Positions 22,033 through 32,622 of a stretch of 51,548 bases of DNA are shown here, in pieces. The DNA comes from Patescibacteria group bacterium UBA6033 (lineage in GTDB: Bacteria > Patescibacteriota > Minisyncoccia > Phycocordibacterales > Phycocordibacteraceae), in the NCBI GenBank assembly GCA_002429325.1, contig DIZH01000011.1, positions 1 through 51,548 on the forward strand. Direction: 5' to 3'. A program made the translations under genes and the position numbers. How positions within the stretch are numbered: the first letter of the stretch is position 1; each line of letters begins with the position of its first letter. The notes below the pieces were generated by a model, which was not told where the DNA came from, did not search any database, and worked only from the letters and a program-made list of their open reading frames with translations.

Positions 22033-25000
22033 ATGCGCAAAAACCTCGTACAAAAGACCTTCGGTGCGTACAAAGCGCCATCCGTTCCGTTCCCGGACTT
22101 CGTTGGTCACCAGCGCAGTTCATTTGACTGGCTCCTCAAGGACGGGCTCATGGAGCTCTTCAAGGAGTTCTCGCCAATCACCGACTACTCCGGCAAGAAG
22201 TTCGAACTGCAGTTCGAGAGTTTTGAAATCGGCGAGCCGAAATTCGACGAGGCATTCGCCCGCGAAAATATCCGCACCTACGAGGCGCCTATCAAGGCGA
22301 CGGTGAAGCTCATCAACAAGACATTCGGTTCAGAGAAGCGTCAGGAGATTTTCCTCACTGACATGCCGATGATGACACCGCACGGCTCATTCGTCGTGTC
22401 TGGCGTCGAACGCGCAATCGTCCCGCAGCTCGCTCGCAGCTTCGGTGCATTCTTCGTGTCCGAACTCATCCGCGGCAAGCAGTTCTTCGGTTCGAAGATT
22501 ATCCCGCTTCGCGGCGTATGGATCGAGATCGACTCAGAAGCAGACGGCGCGCTCTTCATGAAGATCGATCGCAAGCGCAAGTTCCCTATCTCTCAAATTT
22601 TGACCGTCTTTGGCGGCGGCATTGGTGCTGACACGCTCAAGCACTTTGCGAAGGACCCTCTCGCACTCGAGGCGATGAAGGCAACGATCGTCCACGACGA
22701 AGCGAAATCGATTGAGGAGGCATATGTCGAGATACACCGCCGCATGCGCGACGGTGACCTTGCCACGCCTGAGAACGCGAAGAACTTCGTGCAGTCGCTC
22801 TTCTCCGTTGATCGCTACGACCTCGGCCGCGTCGGTCGCGCACGTCTCAACTCTCGCTTCGGACTTCCGACTACCGAGAAGGCACTCGACAAGCGTACGC
22901 TCACGCTCGCAGATTTCGTGCGCATCATTTCAGAAATAGTCCGACTCAATGCTGACCCATCAGCGCGCCCAGACGACATCGACCACCTCGGCTTCCGCCG
23001 CGTGCGTTTCGTCGGCGAACTTCTCCAGGCCCGCATGCGCGTTGGTATGAGCCGCATGAAGCGCAACATTCAGGATCGCATGTCGACCATCGAAAGTGAG
23101 ACCACACTCCCGATGGCGCTCGTGAATCCGCGCCCATTCCATGCATCCGTGCATGAATTCTTCACGGCCAACCAGCTCTCTCAGTTCATGGACCAGCAGA
23201 ACATCCTTTCTGAGCTCGAGAACATGCGCACGTTCTCAGCACTCGGTCCTGGCGGCCTCACTCGTGAGCGCGCCGGTTTCGAAGTGCGCGACGTGCATCC
23301 ATCCCACTACGGACGCCTTTGTCCGATTCATACGCCAGAAGGCCAGAACATCGGTCTCATCCTCCATATGGCGACTCATGCTCGTACAAACGACTTCGGC
23401 GTCATCGAAACTCCGTATGTCCGCGTGAAGAGTGGCAAAGTCACTGAGGAGATCGTCTACCTCAACGGGCTTGATGAAGAGATTGAGATGATTGCGCATG
23501 GCGCAACACCAGTCGACAAGGATGGCCGTATCGTTCCTGATTCAGTAGAGGCTCGCTACAAGGGCGACCCTATCATCGTTCCGCGCGAACAGATCACACT
23601 CATGGACGCCTCGACCTATCAGATGTTCTCCGTCGCGACCTGCATGATTCCGTTCGTCGACCACGACGACGCGAACCGCGCACTCATGGGTAGCAACATG
23701 CAGAAGCAAGCAACACCGGTCCTCATCCCTGAGGCACCGCTCGTTGCCACTGGCATTGAAGCACCGGCAGCACGCAGCACTGGCCGCCTCGTCCTTGCTA
23801 TGGAAGCTGGTGAAGTCACCTATGTCGACGCACGCAAGGTCGTCGTCGAGAATAAGGAAGGGAAGAAGAAAGACTATCACCTCCAGGGCATCACGCAGAC
23901 CAACCAGAACTCGACATTCATGCAGCGCCCATCCGTGCTGCTTGGCGACAAGGTGAAGAAAGGCGATGTACTCGCTGACAACTCTTCGACCGACCAGGGC
24001 CAGCTCGCGCTCGGTCAGAACGTACGTGTCGGCTTCATGAGCTGGAACGGCGCGAACTACGAAGACGCCATCATCATTTCAGAACGTCTCGTTGAGGAAG
24101 CGAAGTTCACGACCGTCCACATTGAGGACTTCGAATGCGTCGTGCGCGACACTAAGCTCGGTCCCGAGACGACAACGCACGACATCCCGAACGTCGGCGA
24201 ACTTCGTTTGAAGAATCTCGACGAAGAGGGTGTCATTCGCATCGGCGCTGAAGTGCGCCCAGGCGACATCCTTGTCGGCAAAGTAACGCCGAAAGGCGAG
24301 ACGCAGCTTACGCCGGAAGAGCGCCTCTTGCGCAGCATCTTCGGCGATAAGGCAAAGGACGTGAAGGACACCTCGCTCCGCATGGAAGGCGGCAAGCGCG
24401 GTCGCGTCATCGGCGTACGCGTCTTCTCTCGCGAGAAGGGCGATCAGCTCGAGACGGGCATCATCAAGAAGATGGTGGTCACGGTTGCGCAGGTGAGAAA
24501 CGTCAGTGTCGGCGACAAGCTCGCCGGACGCCACGGTAACAAAGGTGTTATCTCCCGCGTGCTTCCTGTCGAGGACATGCCGTATGACAAGGACGGAAAT
24601 CCTATCGACATCATCCTCACACCGCTCGGCGTGCCAAGCCGTATGAATCTCGGACAAATCCTCGAGATGCACCTCGGTCTCGCGGCGCACTCGCTCGGTT
24701 ACCAGGCAGTCGTACCGCCGTTTGCTGGCGCAACACCGGATGAAATCCGCGATGAGCTCGAAGCCGCTGGCTACGAGCGCACTGGCAAGATGCAACTCTT
24801 CGACGGCCAGACCGGAGAAGCGTTCGCACAGACTATCGCCGTCGGGTACATGTACATCTTGAAACTCCATCACATGGTGGAAGACAAGATTCACATGCGT
24901 TCCATCGGTCCGTACAGCCTCATAACGCAGCAGCCACTCGGCGGCAAGGCACAGAACGGCGGTCAGCGTTTCGGCGAAATGGAAGTGTGGGCGCTCCTCG

Positions 25001-25209
25001 GATACGGTGCTGCCTATACGCTCCGCGAAATGCTTACTATCAAGTCAGACGATATCCAGGGCCGCTCAGCAGCCTTCGATGCGATCGTGAAGGGCGAGCC
25101 AATCAGCCATACCGGCACGCCAGCATCGTTTGCCGTGCTTACCAACCAGATCCGCGGCCTCGCGCTCGATGTCGAGCCGATGAATCTCCCGCCAGAACCG
25201 GAAGCATAA
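22033..25209 (+). CDS. rpoB: RNA polymerase subunit beta
   Basis: 1058 aa, compact compared with 1180-1340 in model bacteria. The fork and rifampicin-pocket regions (FFTANQLSQFMDQQN, GLTRERAGFEVRDVHPSHYGR, PEGQNIGL), the NGANYEDAIIISERL region and the catalytic-site Lys segment GDKLAGRHGNKGVISRVLP are present, as is the C-terminal clamp element GGQRFGEMEVWALLGYGAAY. No SD. It is followed by rpoC after 25 bp, so the two form the usual operon. Confidence 0.98.
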   Translation: MRKNLVQKTFGAYKAPSVPFPDFVGHQRSSFDWLLKDGLMELFKEFSPITDYSGKKFELQFESFEIGEPKFDEAFARENIRTYEAPIKATVKLINKTFGSEKRQEIFLTDMPMMTPHGSFVVSGVERAIVPQLARSFGAFFVSELIRGKQFFGSKIIPLRGVWIEIDSEADGALFMKIDRKRKFPISQILTVFGGGIGADTLKHFAKDPLALEAMKATIVHDEAKSIEEAYVEIHRRMRDGDLATPENAKNFVQSLFSVDRYDLGRVGRARLNSRFGLPTTEKALDKRTLTLADFVRIISEIVRLNADPSARPDDIDHLGFRRVRFVGELLQARMRVGMSRMKRNIQDRMSTIESETTLPMALVNPRPFHASVHEFFTANQLSQFMDQQNILSELENMRTFSALGPGGLTRERAGFEVRDVHPSHYGRLCPIHTPEGQNIGLILHMATHARTNDFGVIETPYVRVKSGKVTEEIVYLNGLDEEIEMIAHGATPVDKDGRIVPDSVEARYKGDPIIVPREQITLMDASTYQMFSVATCMIPFVDHDDANRALMGSNMQKQATPVLIPEAPLVATGIEAPAARSTGRLVLAMEAGEVTYVDARKVVVENKEGKKKDYHLQGITQTNQNSTFMQRPSVLLGDKVKKGDVLADNSSTDQGQLALGQNVRVGFMSWNGANYEDAIIISERLVEEAKFTTVHIEDFECVVRDTKLGPETTTHDIPNVGELRLKNLDEEGVIRIGAEVRPGDILVGKVTPKGETQLTPEERLLRSIFGDKAKDVKDTSLRMEGGKRGRVIGVRVFSREKGDQLETGIIKKMVVTVAQVRNVSVGDKLAGRHGNKGVISRVLPVEDMPYDKDGNPIDIILTPLGVPSRMNLGQILEMHLGLAAHSLGYQAVVPPFAGATPDEIRDELEAAGYERTGKMQLFDGQTGEAFAQTIAVGYMYILKLHHMVEDKIHMRSIGPYSLITQQPLGGKAQNGGQRFGEMEVWALLGYGAAYTLREMLTIKSDDIQGRSAAFDAIVKGEPISHTGTPASFAVLTNQIRGLALDVEPMNLPPEPEA

Positions 25210-25234
25210 TTTATTAATCCTTTCTTCTACCACT

Positions 25235-28200
25235 ATGGCATTCACCCCAAGAAAACTTCCGCCGCGCGACACCTGGAACGGACTCCGTCTCACGCTCGCA
25301 TCCCCTGAGCGCATCCTCGCGTGGTCCTCTGGCGAAGTCACCAAGCCTGAGACCATCAACTATCGCACGCAACGTTCTGAGAAGCACGGACTCTTCGATG
25401 AGAAGATATTCGGTCCAGAGAAAGACTACGAGTGTTACTGCGGAAAATACAAAGGCATCCGGTACAAGGGCATCGTCTGCGACAAGTGCGGTGTCGAGAT
25501 CACTCGCTCCATCGTTCGTCGCGAGCGCATGGGCCACATCGAGCTCTGCACACCAGTCGCACATATCTGGTTCCTCCGCTCAGTGCCGAGTCGCATGGCG
25601 CTTCTCCTCGGTGCATCTGCAACCGACATCGAGAAAGTCGTCTACTTCGCAGGATATATCGTGACGAAGATCGCGGATGACGAAAAGAAGCGTCTTCTTG
25701 CTGAACTTGATAGCGAGTACAAGTCGAAGTACAAATCACTCGGTTCCGACAAAGAGCGCGACACGCTCAAGGAGAAGATGACCATCACCAAGAACGAGAT
25801 CGAAGGTCTCATTGTCGGCAAGATTCTCGATGAACTCGAGTATCACCGTTTCTCCGTGAAGTACGGAGGCCTGTTCGAGGCCCGCATTGGCGCCGAAGCC
25901 ATCTACGATCTCTTTACGAAACTCAATCTCAAGGAGCTTGAAGCAACACTCGCAGCTCGCTATGAGACTGCTGGCGCCGCTGAACGCGAGAAGCTCGCAA
26001 AGCGTTTGTCGCTCATCGCCGGACTCATCGCTTCGGGTGTCCGCCCAGAGTGGTTCTTCCTCACGCGCATCCCCGTTATTCCGCCGGCACTCCGCCCAAT
26101 GGTCGCGCTTGAAGGCGGCCGCCATGCGACGTCCGACGTGAACGACCTCTATCGCCGCGTCATCAACCGGAACAATCGTTTGAGAAAGCTCATCGATATC
26201 CACGCGCCGGAAGTCATCTTGCGCAATGAGAAGCGCATCCTTCAGGAAGCTGTTGATGCACTCCTCGACAACTCGATTCGTAAGAGCGGCGCATCTGCTG
26301 GCGCACTCACGGCCGCACAGCGCCGTCCGCTCAAGTCGCTCGCTGATTACCTCAAAGGTAAGCAGGGTTACTTCCGCCAGAATTTGCTCGGTAAGCGCGT
26401 CGACTACTCCGGTCGCTCCGTGATTGTCGTCGGCCCTGACCTCGAACTCGATGAGTGCGGTCTGCCGAAACACATGGCGCTCGAGCTCTTCCGTCCGTTC
26501 GTCATCGCTGGACTCCTTGACCGCGAACTCGCATTCAACATCCGTGGCGCTGGCCGCTTGATTGAAGACGGTGTTGCTGAAGTGTGGGAAATTCTCGAAG
26601 AAGCTATTAAAGGGAAGTACGTACTCCTCAACCGCGCTCCGACGCTTCACCGCCAAGGCATCCAGGCATTCCGCCCGCGACTCATCGAAGGCGATGCTAT
26701 CCAGCTCCATCCGCTCGTCTGTAATGCGTTCAACGCGGACTTCGACGGCGATCAGATGGCTGTCCACGTGCCACTCTCTGAAGAGGCGCAGTGGGAGGCA
26801 AAGAACATCATGAGCGCCAACAAGAACATCTTGAAGCCAGGTTCTGGCGACATGATTGTGCTCACGGGCAAGCCGCTCGACATCATTCTTGGCGTGTACT
26901 GGCTCACGAAGGCAGTCGAAGGAGCAAAGGGCGAAGGAACCTTCCACTCATCCCCGAACTCAGCTATTCTCGTATCTGAATACGACGGTATCGATCGCCG
27001 CGCCAAGGTGATGGTATTGCCGGTGCCGGGAAAGGAAAAGTACAAGATGTTCGATGGACATCCGTTTGAGACGACCGTCGGTCGCCTCCTCTTCAATACC
27101 GTCCTCCCGACCGACTATCCGTATGTCAACGAGACCATCACTAAGAAAGTGCTCGCGCGCATCGTCACTGACTGTATCGCTCGCTATGGCCTCGATGCTG
27201 TTCCAGCCATTGTGAACAAAGTGAAGCGCTTCGGCTTCGACTATGCGACGCGTTCAGGCGTCTCGTGGGCTATCGACGATGTGTCCGTGCCAGAAGGCAA
27301 GAAGAGCATCATCGCTGAGGCTGCCAAGAAAGTCGGTGTCATTTCTGCCGATTACCAGAACGGTCTCCTTTCTGAAGAGGAAAAGCGCCGCATGACCATC
27401 GAGATATGGCAGGGTGCGAAGCAAGAAGTCGAGACTGAAATCGCGGCGAAGCTCGACCCGATGGGTTCTGTCTCGGACATGGTGAAGTCCGGTGCTCGCG
27501 GTACGCTCGGCAACCTCACTCAGATGGCAGGTATGAAGGGCCTCATTCAGAACACCGCCGGTGTGACGATCGAAGTGCCGATTATCTCCTCTATGATCGA
27601 GGGATTGAATCCAATCGAATACTTCATGTCCACGCACGGTGCCCGCAAGGGTCTCACCGACACTGCGCTCGGTACGGCAAAGGCCGGGTACCTCACACGC
27701 CGCTTGTTCGACGTCGCGCAGGATTCTATTGTCACTGAGCATGATTGCGGCACAGATCGCGGTGTGAAGATTAATCGCATCAGCGCCTCTGGCATCCAGA
27801 TCAATTACGCAGAAGCACTTCGTGGCCGCGTACTCGCAGAAGCAGTGAAGGATCATGATGGCACGGTGCTCTTCAAGAAGAATCACTACATCTCTATCCT
27901 CGATGCAGAAGCACTCAACGCTGCATCAACCGTCATGACGGTCGTTTCGCGTTCTCCGATGTCATGTGAGACTCGCTACGGCGTCTGCCAGACCTGCTAC
28001 GGTATGGATCTCACGACACAGGATATCGTTGATCTCGGCGAGGCTGTCGGTACCGTAGCCGCGCAGGCTATCGGCGAGCCGGGCACTCAGCTCACTATGC
28101 GTACGTTCCATGCCGGCGGTGTGGCCTCCGTAGGTGGCGACATCACGAGCGGTCTCCCTCGCGTGGAAGAAGTGTTTGAAAAGCGTTCTCCGAAGAATCC

Positions 28201-28960
28201 GGCGGTTATCAGCAAGTCCGATGGTATCGTGTCCGAGATCAAAGAAGAGGGTCGCGAGAAGGTCATCGTGGTCGCGCCAGAGGCCGGCCAAGGCAAGAAG
28301 GATGGTTCGTCGTACGAATACATTGCGCCGTACCCTCGCGTACCACTCGTGAAGGAAGGCGATATCGTCGTGCGAGGACAAATCCTCACCGACGGTTCGG
28401 CTGACCTCGACGAACTCTTCGAGTACGCCGGTCGTGCTATGACACAGGAATATATCATTACGGAAGCATCGAAGATTTACGAGCTTCAAGGCGCTCCGGT
28501 TTCTCGTAAGCACCTTGAAGTCGTCGTGAAGCAGATGTTTTCTCGCGTGAAGATTTCTGAAGCCGGCGACACTGACTACTCAGTGGGCGATGTCGTGGAA
28601 GATTGGGAATTTGCAAAGGCCATCAAGGAGATGGACGAAGCAGGGAAGCTCCCTCCGAAAGCGAAAGAGATTGTGCTCGGCATCAAGGAAAGCGCTCTTT
28701 CCCGCCGTTCATTCCTCTCTGCTGCTTCCTTTGAGCAGACGACCAAGATTCTCATCAATGCATCGCTTCGCGGCAGCATCGACAGGCTTCGTGGTCTCAA
28801 GGAGAACGTCATCCTCGGGCGCCTCATTCCTTCGGGAACTGGCTTCACGGGAAGCAAGAAGCATGCGCACATTGCGAAGCTTCAAGCTGAACGTCCGATG
28901 CCAGCGTCTTCCGAGACACGGACGACTAGTTTCGCCCCACGCCAAACCCGCGCTTTGTAG
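25235..28960 (+). CDS. rpoC: RNA polymerase subunit beta'
   Basis: 1241 aa. The N-terminal zinc ribbon Cys cluster (CYCGKY, CDKCG) is near residue 70. The active-site motif NADFDGDQMAVHVPLS supplies the three Asp that bind catalytic Mg. A bridge helix/trigger-loop region (GARKGLTDTALGTAKAGYLTRRL) and the second zinc site (EHDCGTDRG ... YGVCQTCYG) follow. The C-terminus ends in a Thr/Ser/Arg-rich tail. The stop codon forms part of a 124-bp palindrome. Confidence 0.98.
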   Translation: MAFTPRKLPPRDTWNGLRLTLASPERILAWSSGEVTKPETINYRTQRSEKHGLFDEKIFGPEKDYECYCGKYKGIRYKGIVCDKCGVEITRSIVRRERMGHIELCTPVAHIWFLRSVPSRMALLLGASATDIEKVVYFAGYIVTKIADDEKKRLLAELDSEYKSKYKSLGSDKERDTLKEKMTITKNEIEGLIVGKILDELEYHRFSVKYGGLFEARIGAEAIYDLFTKLNLKELEATLAARYETAGAAEREKLAKRLSLIAGLIASGVRPEWFFLTRIPVIPPALRPMVALEGGRHATSDVNDLYRRVINRNNRLRKLIDIHAPEVILRNEKRILQEAVDALLDNSIRKSGASAGALTAAQRRPLKSLADYLKGKQGYFRQNLLGKRVDYSGRSVIVVGPDLELDECGLPKHMALELFRPFVIAGLLDRELAFNIRGAGRLIEDGVAEVWEILEEAIKGKYVLLNRAPTLHRQGIQAFRPRLIEGDAIQLHPLVCNAFNADFDGDQMAVHVPLSEEAQWEAKNIMSANKNILKPGSGDMIVLTGKPLDIILGVYWLTKAVEGAKGEGTFHSSPNSAILVSEYDGIDRRAKVMVLPVPGKEKYKMFDGHPFETTVGRLLFNTVLPTDYPYVNETITKKVLARIVTDCIARYGLDAVPAIVNKVKRFGFDYATRSGVSWAIDDVSVPEGKKSIIAEAAKKVGVISADYQNGLLSEEEKRRMTIEIWQGAKQEVETEIAAKLDPMGSVSDMVKSGARGTLGNLTQMAGMKGLIQNTAGVTIEVPIISSMIEGLNPIEYFMSTHGARKGLTDTALGTAKAGYLTRRLFDVAQDSIVTEHDCGTDRGVKINRISASGIQINYAEALRGRVLAEAVKDHDGTVLFKKNHYISILDAEALNAASTVMTVVSRSPMSCETRYGVCQTCYGMDLTTQDIVDLGEAVGTVAAQAIGEPGTQLTMRTFHAGGVASVGGDITSGLPRVEEVFEKRSPKNPAVISKSDGIVSEIKEEGREKVIVVAPEAGQGKKDGSSYEYIAPYPRVPLVKEGDIVVRGQILTDGSADLDELFEYAGRAMTQEYIITEASKIYELQGAPVSRKHLEVVVKQMFSRVKISEAGDTDYSVGDVVEDWEFAKAIKEMDEAGKLPPKAKEIVLGIKESALSRRSFLSAASFEQTTKILINASLRGSIDRLRGLKENVILGRLIPSGTGFTGSKKHAHIAKLQAERPMPASSETRTTSFAPRQTRAL

Positions 28961-29082
28961 TCCGTTGAAAATCGCGATCTGCATCGTTGCGGACGCCTGC
29001 CGATTTCTTCCGTCGTACCACACAGTACGCCTCTAGAAATCAACTGCCCGCGCCTCGCGTCTCATCGATTTTCAACAGGACT
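28959..29082. repeat. 124-bp palindrome starting on the rpoC stop codon
   Basis: Outer arms AGTCCGTTGAAAATCG and CGATTTTCAACAGGACT. The interior shares blocks with the rpmF element (ATCTGC-TCGTTGCGG, CAGTACG, CTCGCGTCT). Confidence 0.75.
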
Positions 29083-29096
29083 TTGTGATAACAGCA

Positions 29097-29128
29097 AAAG
29101 CAAAACCGCCTTACGGCGGTTTTGCTTT
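29097..29128 (+). terminator. rpoBC terminator
   Basis: Perfect 14-bp arms AAAGCAAAACCGCC / GGCGGTTTTGCTTT with a TTAC loop. Confidence 0.85.
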
Positions 29129-29143
29129 ATATATAAATGAGTG

Positions 29144-29174
29144 ACGGCGCAGGAACCCGAAGGTCCTGCGCCGT
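29144..29174 (-). terminator. Terminator of the 52-aa module (minus strand)
   Basis: ACGGCGCAGGA / TCCTGCGCCGT hairpin 4 bp past the stop codon; on minus it is followed by CACTCATTTATAT, a weak T-tract. Confidence 0.6.
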
Positions 29175-29178
29175 TGCT

Positions 29179-29337
29179 TCACAGTCTCGGCTTGGTGACG
29201 TAGTTCAGTATCGCCACGATGGCCGTCCCGACGAGAAAAACGTACATGCCGATTTGTTCCGACTCGACATACAATCCAGTCGCAGCCGCTCCGATACCGA
29301 CAAGTACTTCAGCCACAATAAACAATTTTGTGCGCAT
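29179..29337 (-). CDS. Two-helix small membrane protein, 52 aa (module 9)
   Basis: ATG at 29337 preceded by SD AGGAG. Two hydrophobic helices (about residues 4-22 and 29-47: LFIVAEVLVGIGAAATGLYV and GMYVFLVGTAIVAILNYV) are linked by ESEQI; the C-terminus KPRL is basic. No family is recognised. This is the only module on the minus strand, placed between the rpoBC terminator and dnaG. Its promoter is the best in the window. Confidence 0.75.
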   Translation of the reverse strand: MRTKLFIVAEVLVGIGAAATGLYVESEQIGMYVFLVGTAIVAILNYVTKPRL

Positions 29338-29387
29338 ACAATCTCCTGTTTATATGCGTGGGACAAACACGCGTTCTGTCTGAGAAC

Positions 29388-29416
29388 ATAATAGCATATC
29401 AATATACAGTTGTCAA
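29388..29416 (-). promoter_or_regulatory. Strong promoter of the 52-aa module
   Basis: On minus: TTGACA (29411-29416), 17-bp spacer, TATTAT (29388-29393), the same boxes and spacing as the lipoprotein promoter. Confidence 0.85.
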
Positions 29417-29446
29417 TACTGCGTAAAACGCGGTAGAATCGAGGTA

Positions 29447-31129
29447 ATGGCAAAGGACACGGTGGCAGAGATTAAGGAGCGACTGAGCATACAGGATATT
29501 ATTGCGCCGTATGTGAAGCTCACGCGAGCGGGGAAGTCTGTGCGCGGTCTCTGTCCATTTCATAAAGAGAAGACACCGAGTTTCCATGTGAGTCCTGAGC
29601 GCGGGACCTGGCACTGCTTCGGATGCGGTGAGGGCGGCGATGGGTTCTCATTCATTGAGAAAGTCGAAGGTGTCGATTTCAAAGGCGCAATGAAAATTCT
29701 TGCGGAGAAGGCTGGCGTCGTTATTGAATACTCGGGAGGCGGCACGCGAGAAGATACTTCAAAGAAGGATAGGCTGCGCGAAGCGATGGTACGCGCACAG
29801 GAGTGGTACGCTCAGCGTTTGAAAGATAGTCCAGCGTACCCGTATGCGCTCAGTCGCGGACTGACGCCCGAGTCGATTGCTGGATGGGGATTGGGCTTCG
29901 CTCCCGACAACTGGAGGGAACTTCTCGAAGCATTTACGCTGCTTGGATTTACCATACCGGAGATGCTTGGTGCCGGACTTATCAAAGAGGCAGATGGGAA
30001 GCCGGGCACCTACTATGACCGGTTCCGTAACCGGCTCATGTTCCCGATACGCGATGCGGCTGGGCGAGTTGTCGCGTTTACGGGCCGCGCTTTGGCCGCT
30101 GACGACCTGGCGAAGTACCTGAATAGTCCGGAAACAGAGCTCTACCACAAGTCTGAGATTCTCTTCGGCATGGACCGTGCGAAAGATTTTGTGCGCGTGC
30201 GCGGCTTCACTATGCTGGTGGAGGGCCAGCTAGATGTCCTCTTGGCGCACCAGGCGGGCTTCACAAATGCGGTTGCACTGTCGGGCACCGCGCTTTCAGA
30301 GAAACATCTCGGTCTCATGAAGCGCTACAGTGACAACCTCATGCTCGTGCTCGATGCCGATCCGGCAGGACTGAAGGCGACCGCGCGCTCGGCGCAGCTC
30401 GCGCTCATGAGCGGGCTCCGGGTGAAAGCCGCACGATTGCCGAAAGGAAAGGATCCTGCCGATCTCATCAGTGAAGACTCAAAAGAGTTCGGTGTGCGTA
30501 TCGCAGCAGCGAAGCCCATCGTTGAATTCTTCCTCGCCGAGCTTGCGGAGAGCGAGCGCGACCCGCACAAGCTCATGCAGAGAGCCGAGCAGATTGTGCT
30601 CCCGCTTATCGCGGCGATACCAAGCCCGATGGAGCGCGAACATTTCGTGCAGGTAGCTGCACAAGCGCTCGGGCTGTCGAGTGAAGCGGTGCGCGAATCC
30701 CTCAAACGTATTCCGCGACAACAGGACATCACGGATACGGTGCGTACTGCGGCAGCACCCGCTACCGCCCGTTCGTCGCGTGAATTGCGCTCTGAACAGC
30801 TCTATGCCGTTTTCCACGCATACGCTGGAACTCCGCTTGCAGAGCGTGTCAAAGTGAGGTATGGTCAGATTACTGAAGCCGAACTGTCGCCCTCAGATGC
30901 CCCTCCAGAAGCAGTCCTGTTCACGATAGAACAGACCTTCGGTGAGGAACCTGCAGAAGACGCCGCAGACGAGCTTCTCCACGCCTTTGAAATTGCGGTC
31001 ATCCGCGAGGCGTATCAAGAAGCAGTGGGGGATTTGCGAAGAGCTGAAGCAGCAGGGGACGACTCACGTATTAAAGAAGCGCAGGAAATCTGTTCGAAAC
31101 TCTCGGTGCGCCTCGCCGCACTCGGGTAG
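29447..31129 (+). CDS. dnaG: DNA primase
   Basis: 560 aa. The N-terminal CHC2 zinc finger ([15 protein letters not shown] ... [11 protein letters not shown]) binds DNA. The catalytic core has [13 protein letters not shown] and the Toprim motif [13 protein letters not shown] with the acidic triad (LVLDADPAG). The C-terminal helicase-interaction domain is short. A TAGAAT box lies 7 nt before the ATG, pointing to a nearly leaderless transcript. Precedes rpoD, the conserved macromolecular-synthesis order dnaG-rpoD. Confidence 0.97.
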   Translation: MAKDTVAEIKERLSIQDIIAPYVKLTRAGKSVRGLCPFHKEKTPSFHVSPERGTWHCFGCGEGGDGFSFIEKVEGVDFKGAMKILAEKAGVVIEYSGGGTREDTSKKDRLREAMVRAQEWYAQRLKDSPAYPYALSRGLTPESIAGWGLGFAPDNWRELLEAFTLLGFTIPEMLGAGLIKEADGKPGTYYDRFRNRLMFPIRDAAGRVVAFTGRALAADDLAKYLNSPETELYHKSEILFGMDRAKDFVRVRGFTMLVEGQLDVLLAHQAGFTNAVALSGTALSEKHLGLMKRYSDNLMLVLDADPAGLKATARSAQLALMSGLRVKAARLPKGKDPADLISEDSKEFGVRIAAAKPIVEFFLAELAESERDPHKLMQRAEQIVLPLIAAIPSPMEREHFVQVAAQALGLSSEAVRESLKRIPRQQDITDTVRTAAAPATARSSRELRSEQLYAVFHAYAGTPLAERVKVRYGQITEAELSPSDAPPEAVLFTIEQTFGEEPAEDAADELLHAFEIAVIREAYQEAVGDLRRAEAAGDDSRIKEAQEICSKLSVRLAALG

Positions 31130-31164
31130 CTATAGGGTTATTTTTCTACTCACTTATTTTTTGT

Positions 31165-32430
31165 ATGGCAAAAACCGTTTCCAAAAAGAAAAAAACCACC
31201 AAGAAGAAACCAGCTGCGAAAAAGCTGGTGCGTTCTTCTGTATCTAAAAAACACGTAGCACCAAAGAAATCGGCAAAGAAATCGGTCAAGTCGGCAAAGA
31301 AAATTCTGCACGCAAAGAAGAAGATTGTTCGCGTTGCGGCAAAGGGTGCAAAAGCAAAAGCGCTTTCAGAGAAAGCGATGACTGCGGAGACGCTCATCGA
31401 GAAGGGCAAGGAGCGCGGCTATGTCACGTATAACGAAATCCTCAAAGCGTTCCCACACGTGGAAGAGGATGTGAGCTTCCTTGAGTCGCTGTATGAGCGC
31501 TTTTCTATCGCCGGCGTCGACGTGCTTGAGGGCGGCATGCTTGAGGATGCTGCCGACGAATACCTCGCGACTCGCAATATCAAAGATCGCCACTCCACGA
31601 GCTATGATTCCATCCAGATTTATCTCCGCGAGATAGGCCAGTATCCGCTTCTCACTGCCGCTGAAGAGCGCGAGCTCGCAAAACGCATCGAGAAAAGCGA
31701 TGCTGAGGCGCGCAATATCCTCGCGCGCAGCAACTTGCGCCTCGTGGTCTCCATCGCGAAGAAGTACGTCGGCCGTTCGCCTGACCTCACGCTTCTCGAC
31801 CTCATCCAGGAAGGGAATCTCGGTCTCTTCCGCGCTGTCGATAAGTTCGACTGGAAGAAGGGCTATAAATTCTCGACCTATGCGACCTGGTGGATTCGCC
31901 AGGCTATCACTCGTGCGCTCGCTGACCAGTCGCGCACCATCCGCATTCCTGTGCACATGGTGGAAACCATCGCGAAGTATAAGCAGGTCTCGCGCCGCCT
32001 TTCGCAAGCGCTCGGTCGCGACCCGCAGCCAGAAGAAATTGCTATCGAAATGGGTGTTGAACCAGAAAAGATTTATCAGATAGAGAAAATCAATCAGGAT
32101 ACCCTCTCTCTTGAAAACCCTATCGGATCGGACGATGATGAGCGCTCCACGCTCGGCGATTTCATTCCTGATGATAAGATTCCGTCACCAGTGCAGGAAT
32201 CCTCTGAGCGTATTCTCGGTGAGCAGGTGCGCGCCATCCTCGACGACCTCTCTCCGAAAGAGCGCAAGATACTCGAAATGCGCCACGGTCTTATGGACGG
32301 CGTCTACCACACGCTTGAAGAAGTGGGGAAGGAATTCGGCGTGACCCGCGAACGCATCCGCCAGATTGAAGCGAAGGCGCTGGAGAAAATTCGCACACAC
32401 GACAAAGCCCGGTATTTGAAGTCATACTAA
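31165..32430 (+). CDS. rpoD: Primary sigma factor (RpoD/SigA type)
   Basis: 421 aa. A Lys-rich N-terminal stretch of about 60 residues replaces the usual acidic region 1.1. Region 1.2 ([17 protein letters not shown]), region 2 with the -10-binding [16 protein letters not shown], region 3 and region 4 with helix-turn-helix [19 protein letters not shown] are all present. It should read TTGACA/TATAAT-type promoters, which are seen clearly at the single-gene modules. No SD. Confidence 0.97.
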   Translation: MAKTVSKKKKTTKKKPAAKKLVRSSVSKKHVAPKKSAKKSVKSAKKILHAKKKIVRVAAKGAKAKALSEKAMTAETLIEKGKERGYVTYNEILKAFPHVEEDVSFLESLYERFSIAGVDVLEGGMLEDAADEYLATRNIKDRHSTSYDSIQIYLREIGQYPLLTAAEERELAKRIEKSDAEARNILARSNLRLVVSIAKKYVGRSPDLTLLDLIQEGNLGLFRAVDKFDWKKGYKFSTYATWWIRQAITRALADQSRTIRIPVHMVETIAKYKQVSRRLSQALGRDPQPEEIAIEMGVEPEKIYQIEKINQDTLSLENPIGSDDDERSTLGDFIPDDKIPSPVQESSERILGEQVRAILDDLSPKERKILEMRHGLMDGVYHTLEEVGKEFGVTRERIRQIEAKALEKIRTHDKARYLKSY

Positions 32431-32622
32431 AAGCTCGCTCGGCATGTCCTTGCGGGAGCACACGTCACTTGCCCCTGCGGGCAAGTGCGTTCACTCTCGC
32501 CGTCGCAAATGAGAGCGCGGCTGCCCTACAGCGCTCTCATTACCATGCTGCTTCGGCTCCGAGAGTCTCTCCTCAGGATATGTCTTCGCTCGCCCAGAAG
32601 CGCGATGATGTACACTCTACCC
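32431..32622. other. Hairpin-rich spacer between rpoD and the UvrD-like gene
   Basis: Contains CACTTGCCC/GGGCAAGTG (32466-32487) and AATGAGAGCGC/GCGCTCTCATT (32508-32541), possibly nested in a longer imperfect palindrome (CTCGGCATG near 32438 with CATGCTG...CCGAG near 32554). A TACACT box lies 6 nt before the next ATG. Confidence 0.5.

Noticed and set aside
25736..26947. 403-aa minus-strand frame opposite rpoC
   Set aside because: Antisense shadow of rpoC without recognisable motifs.
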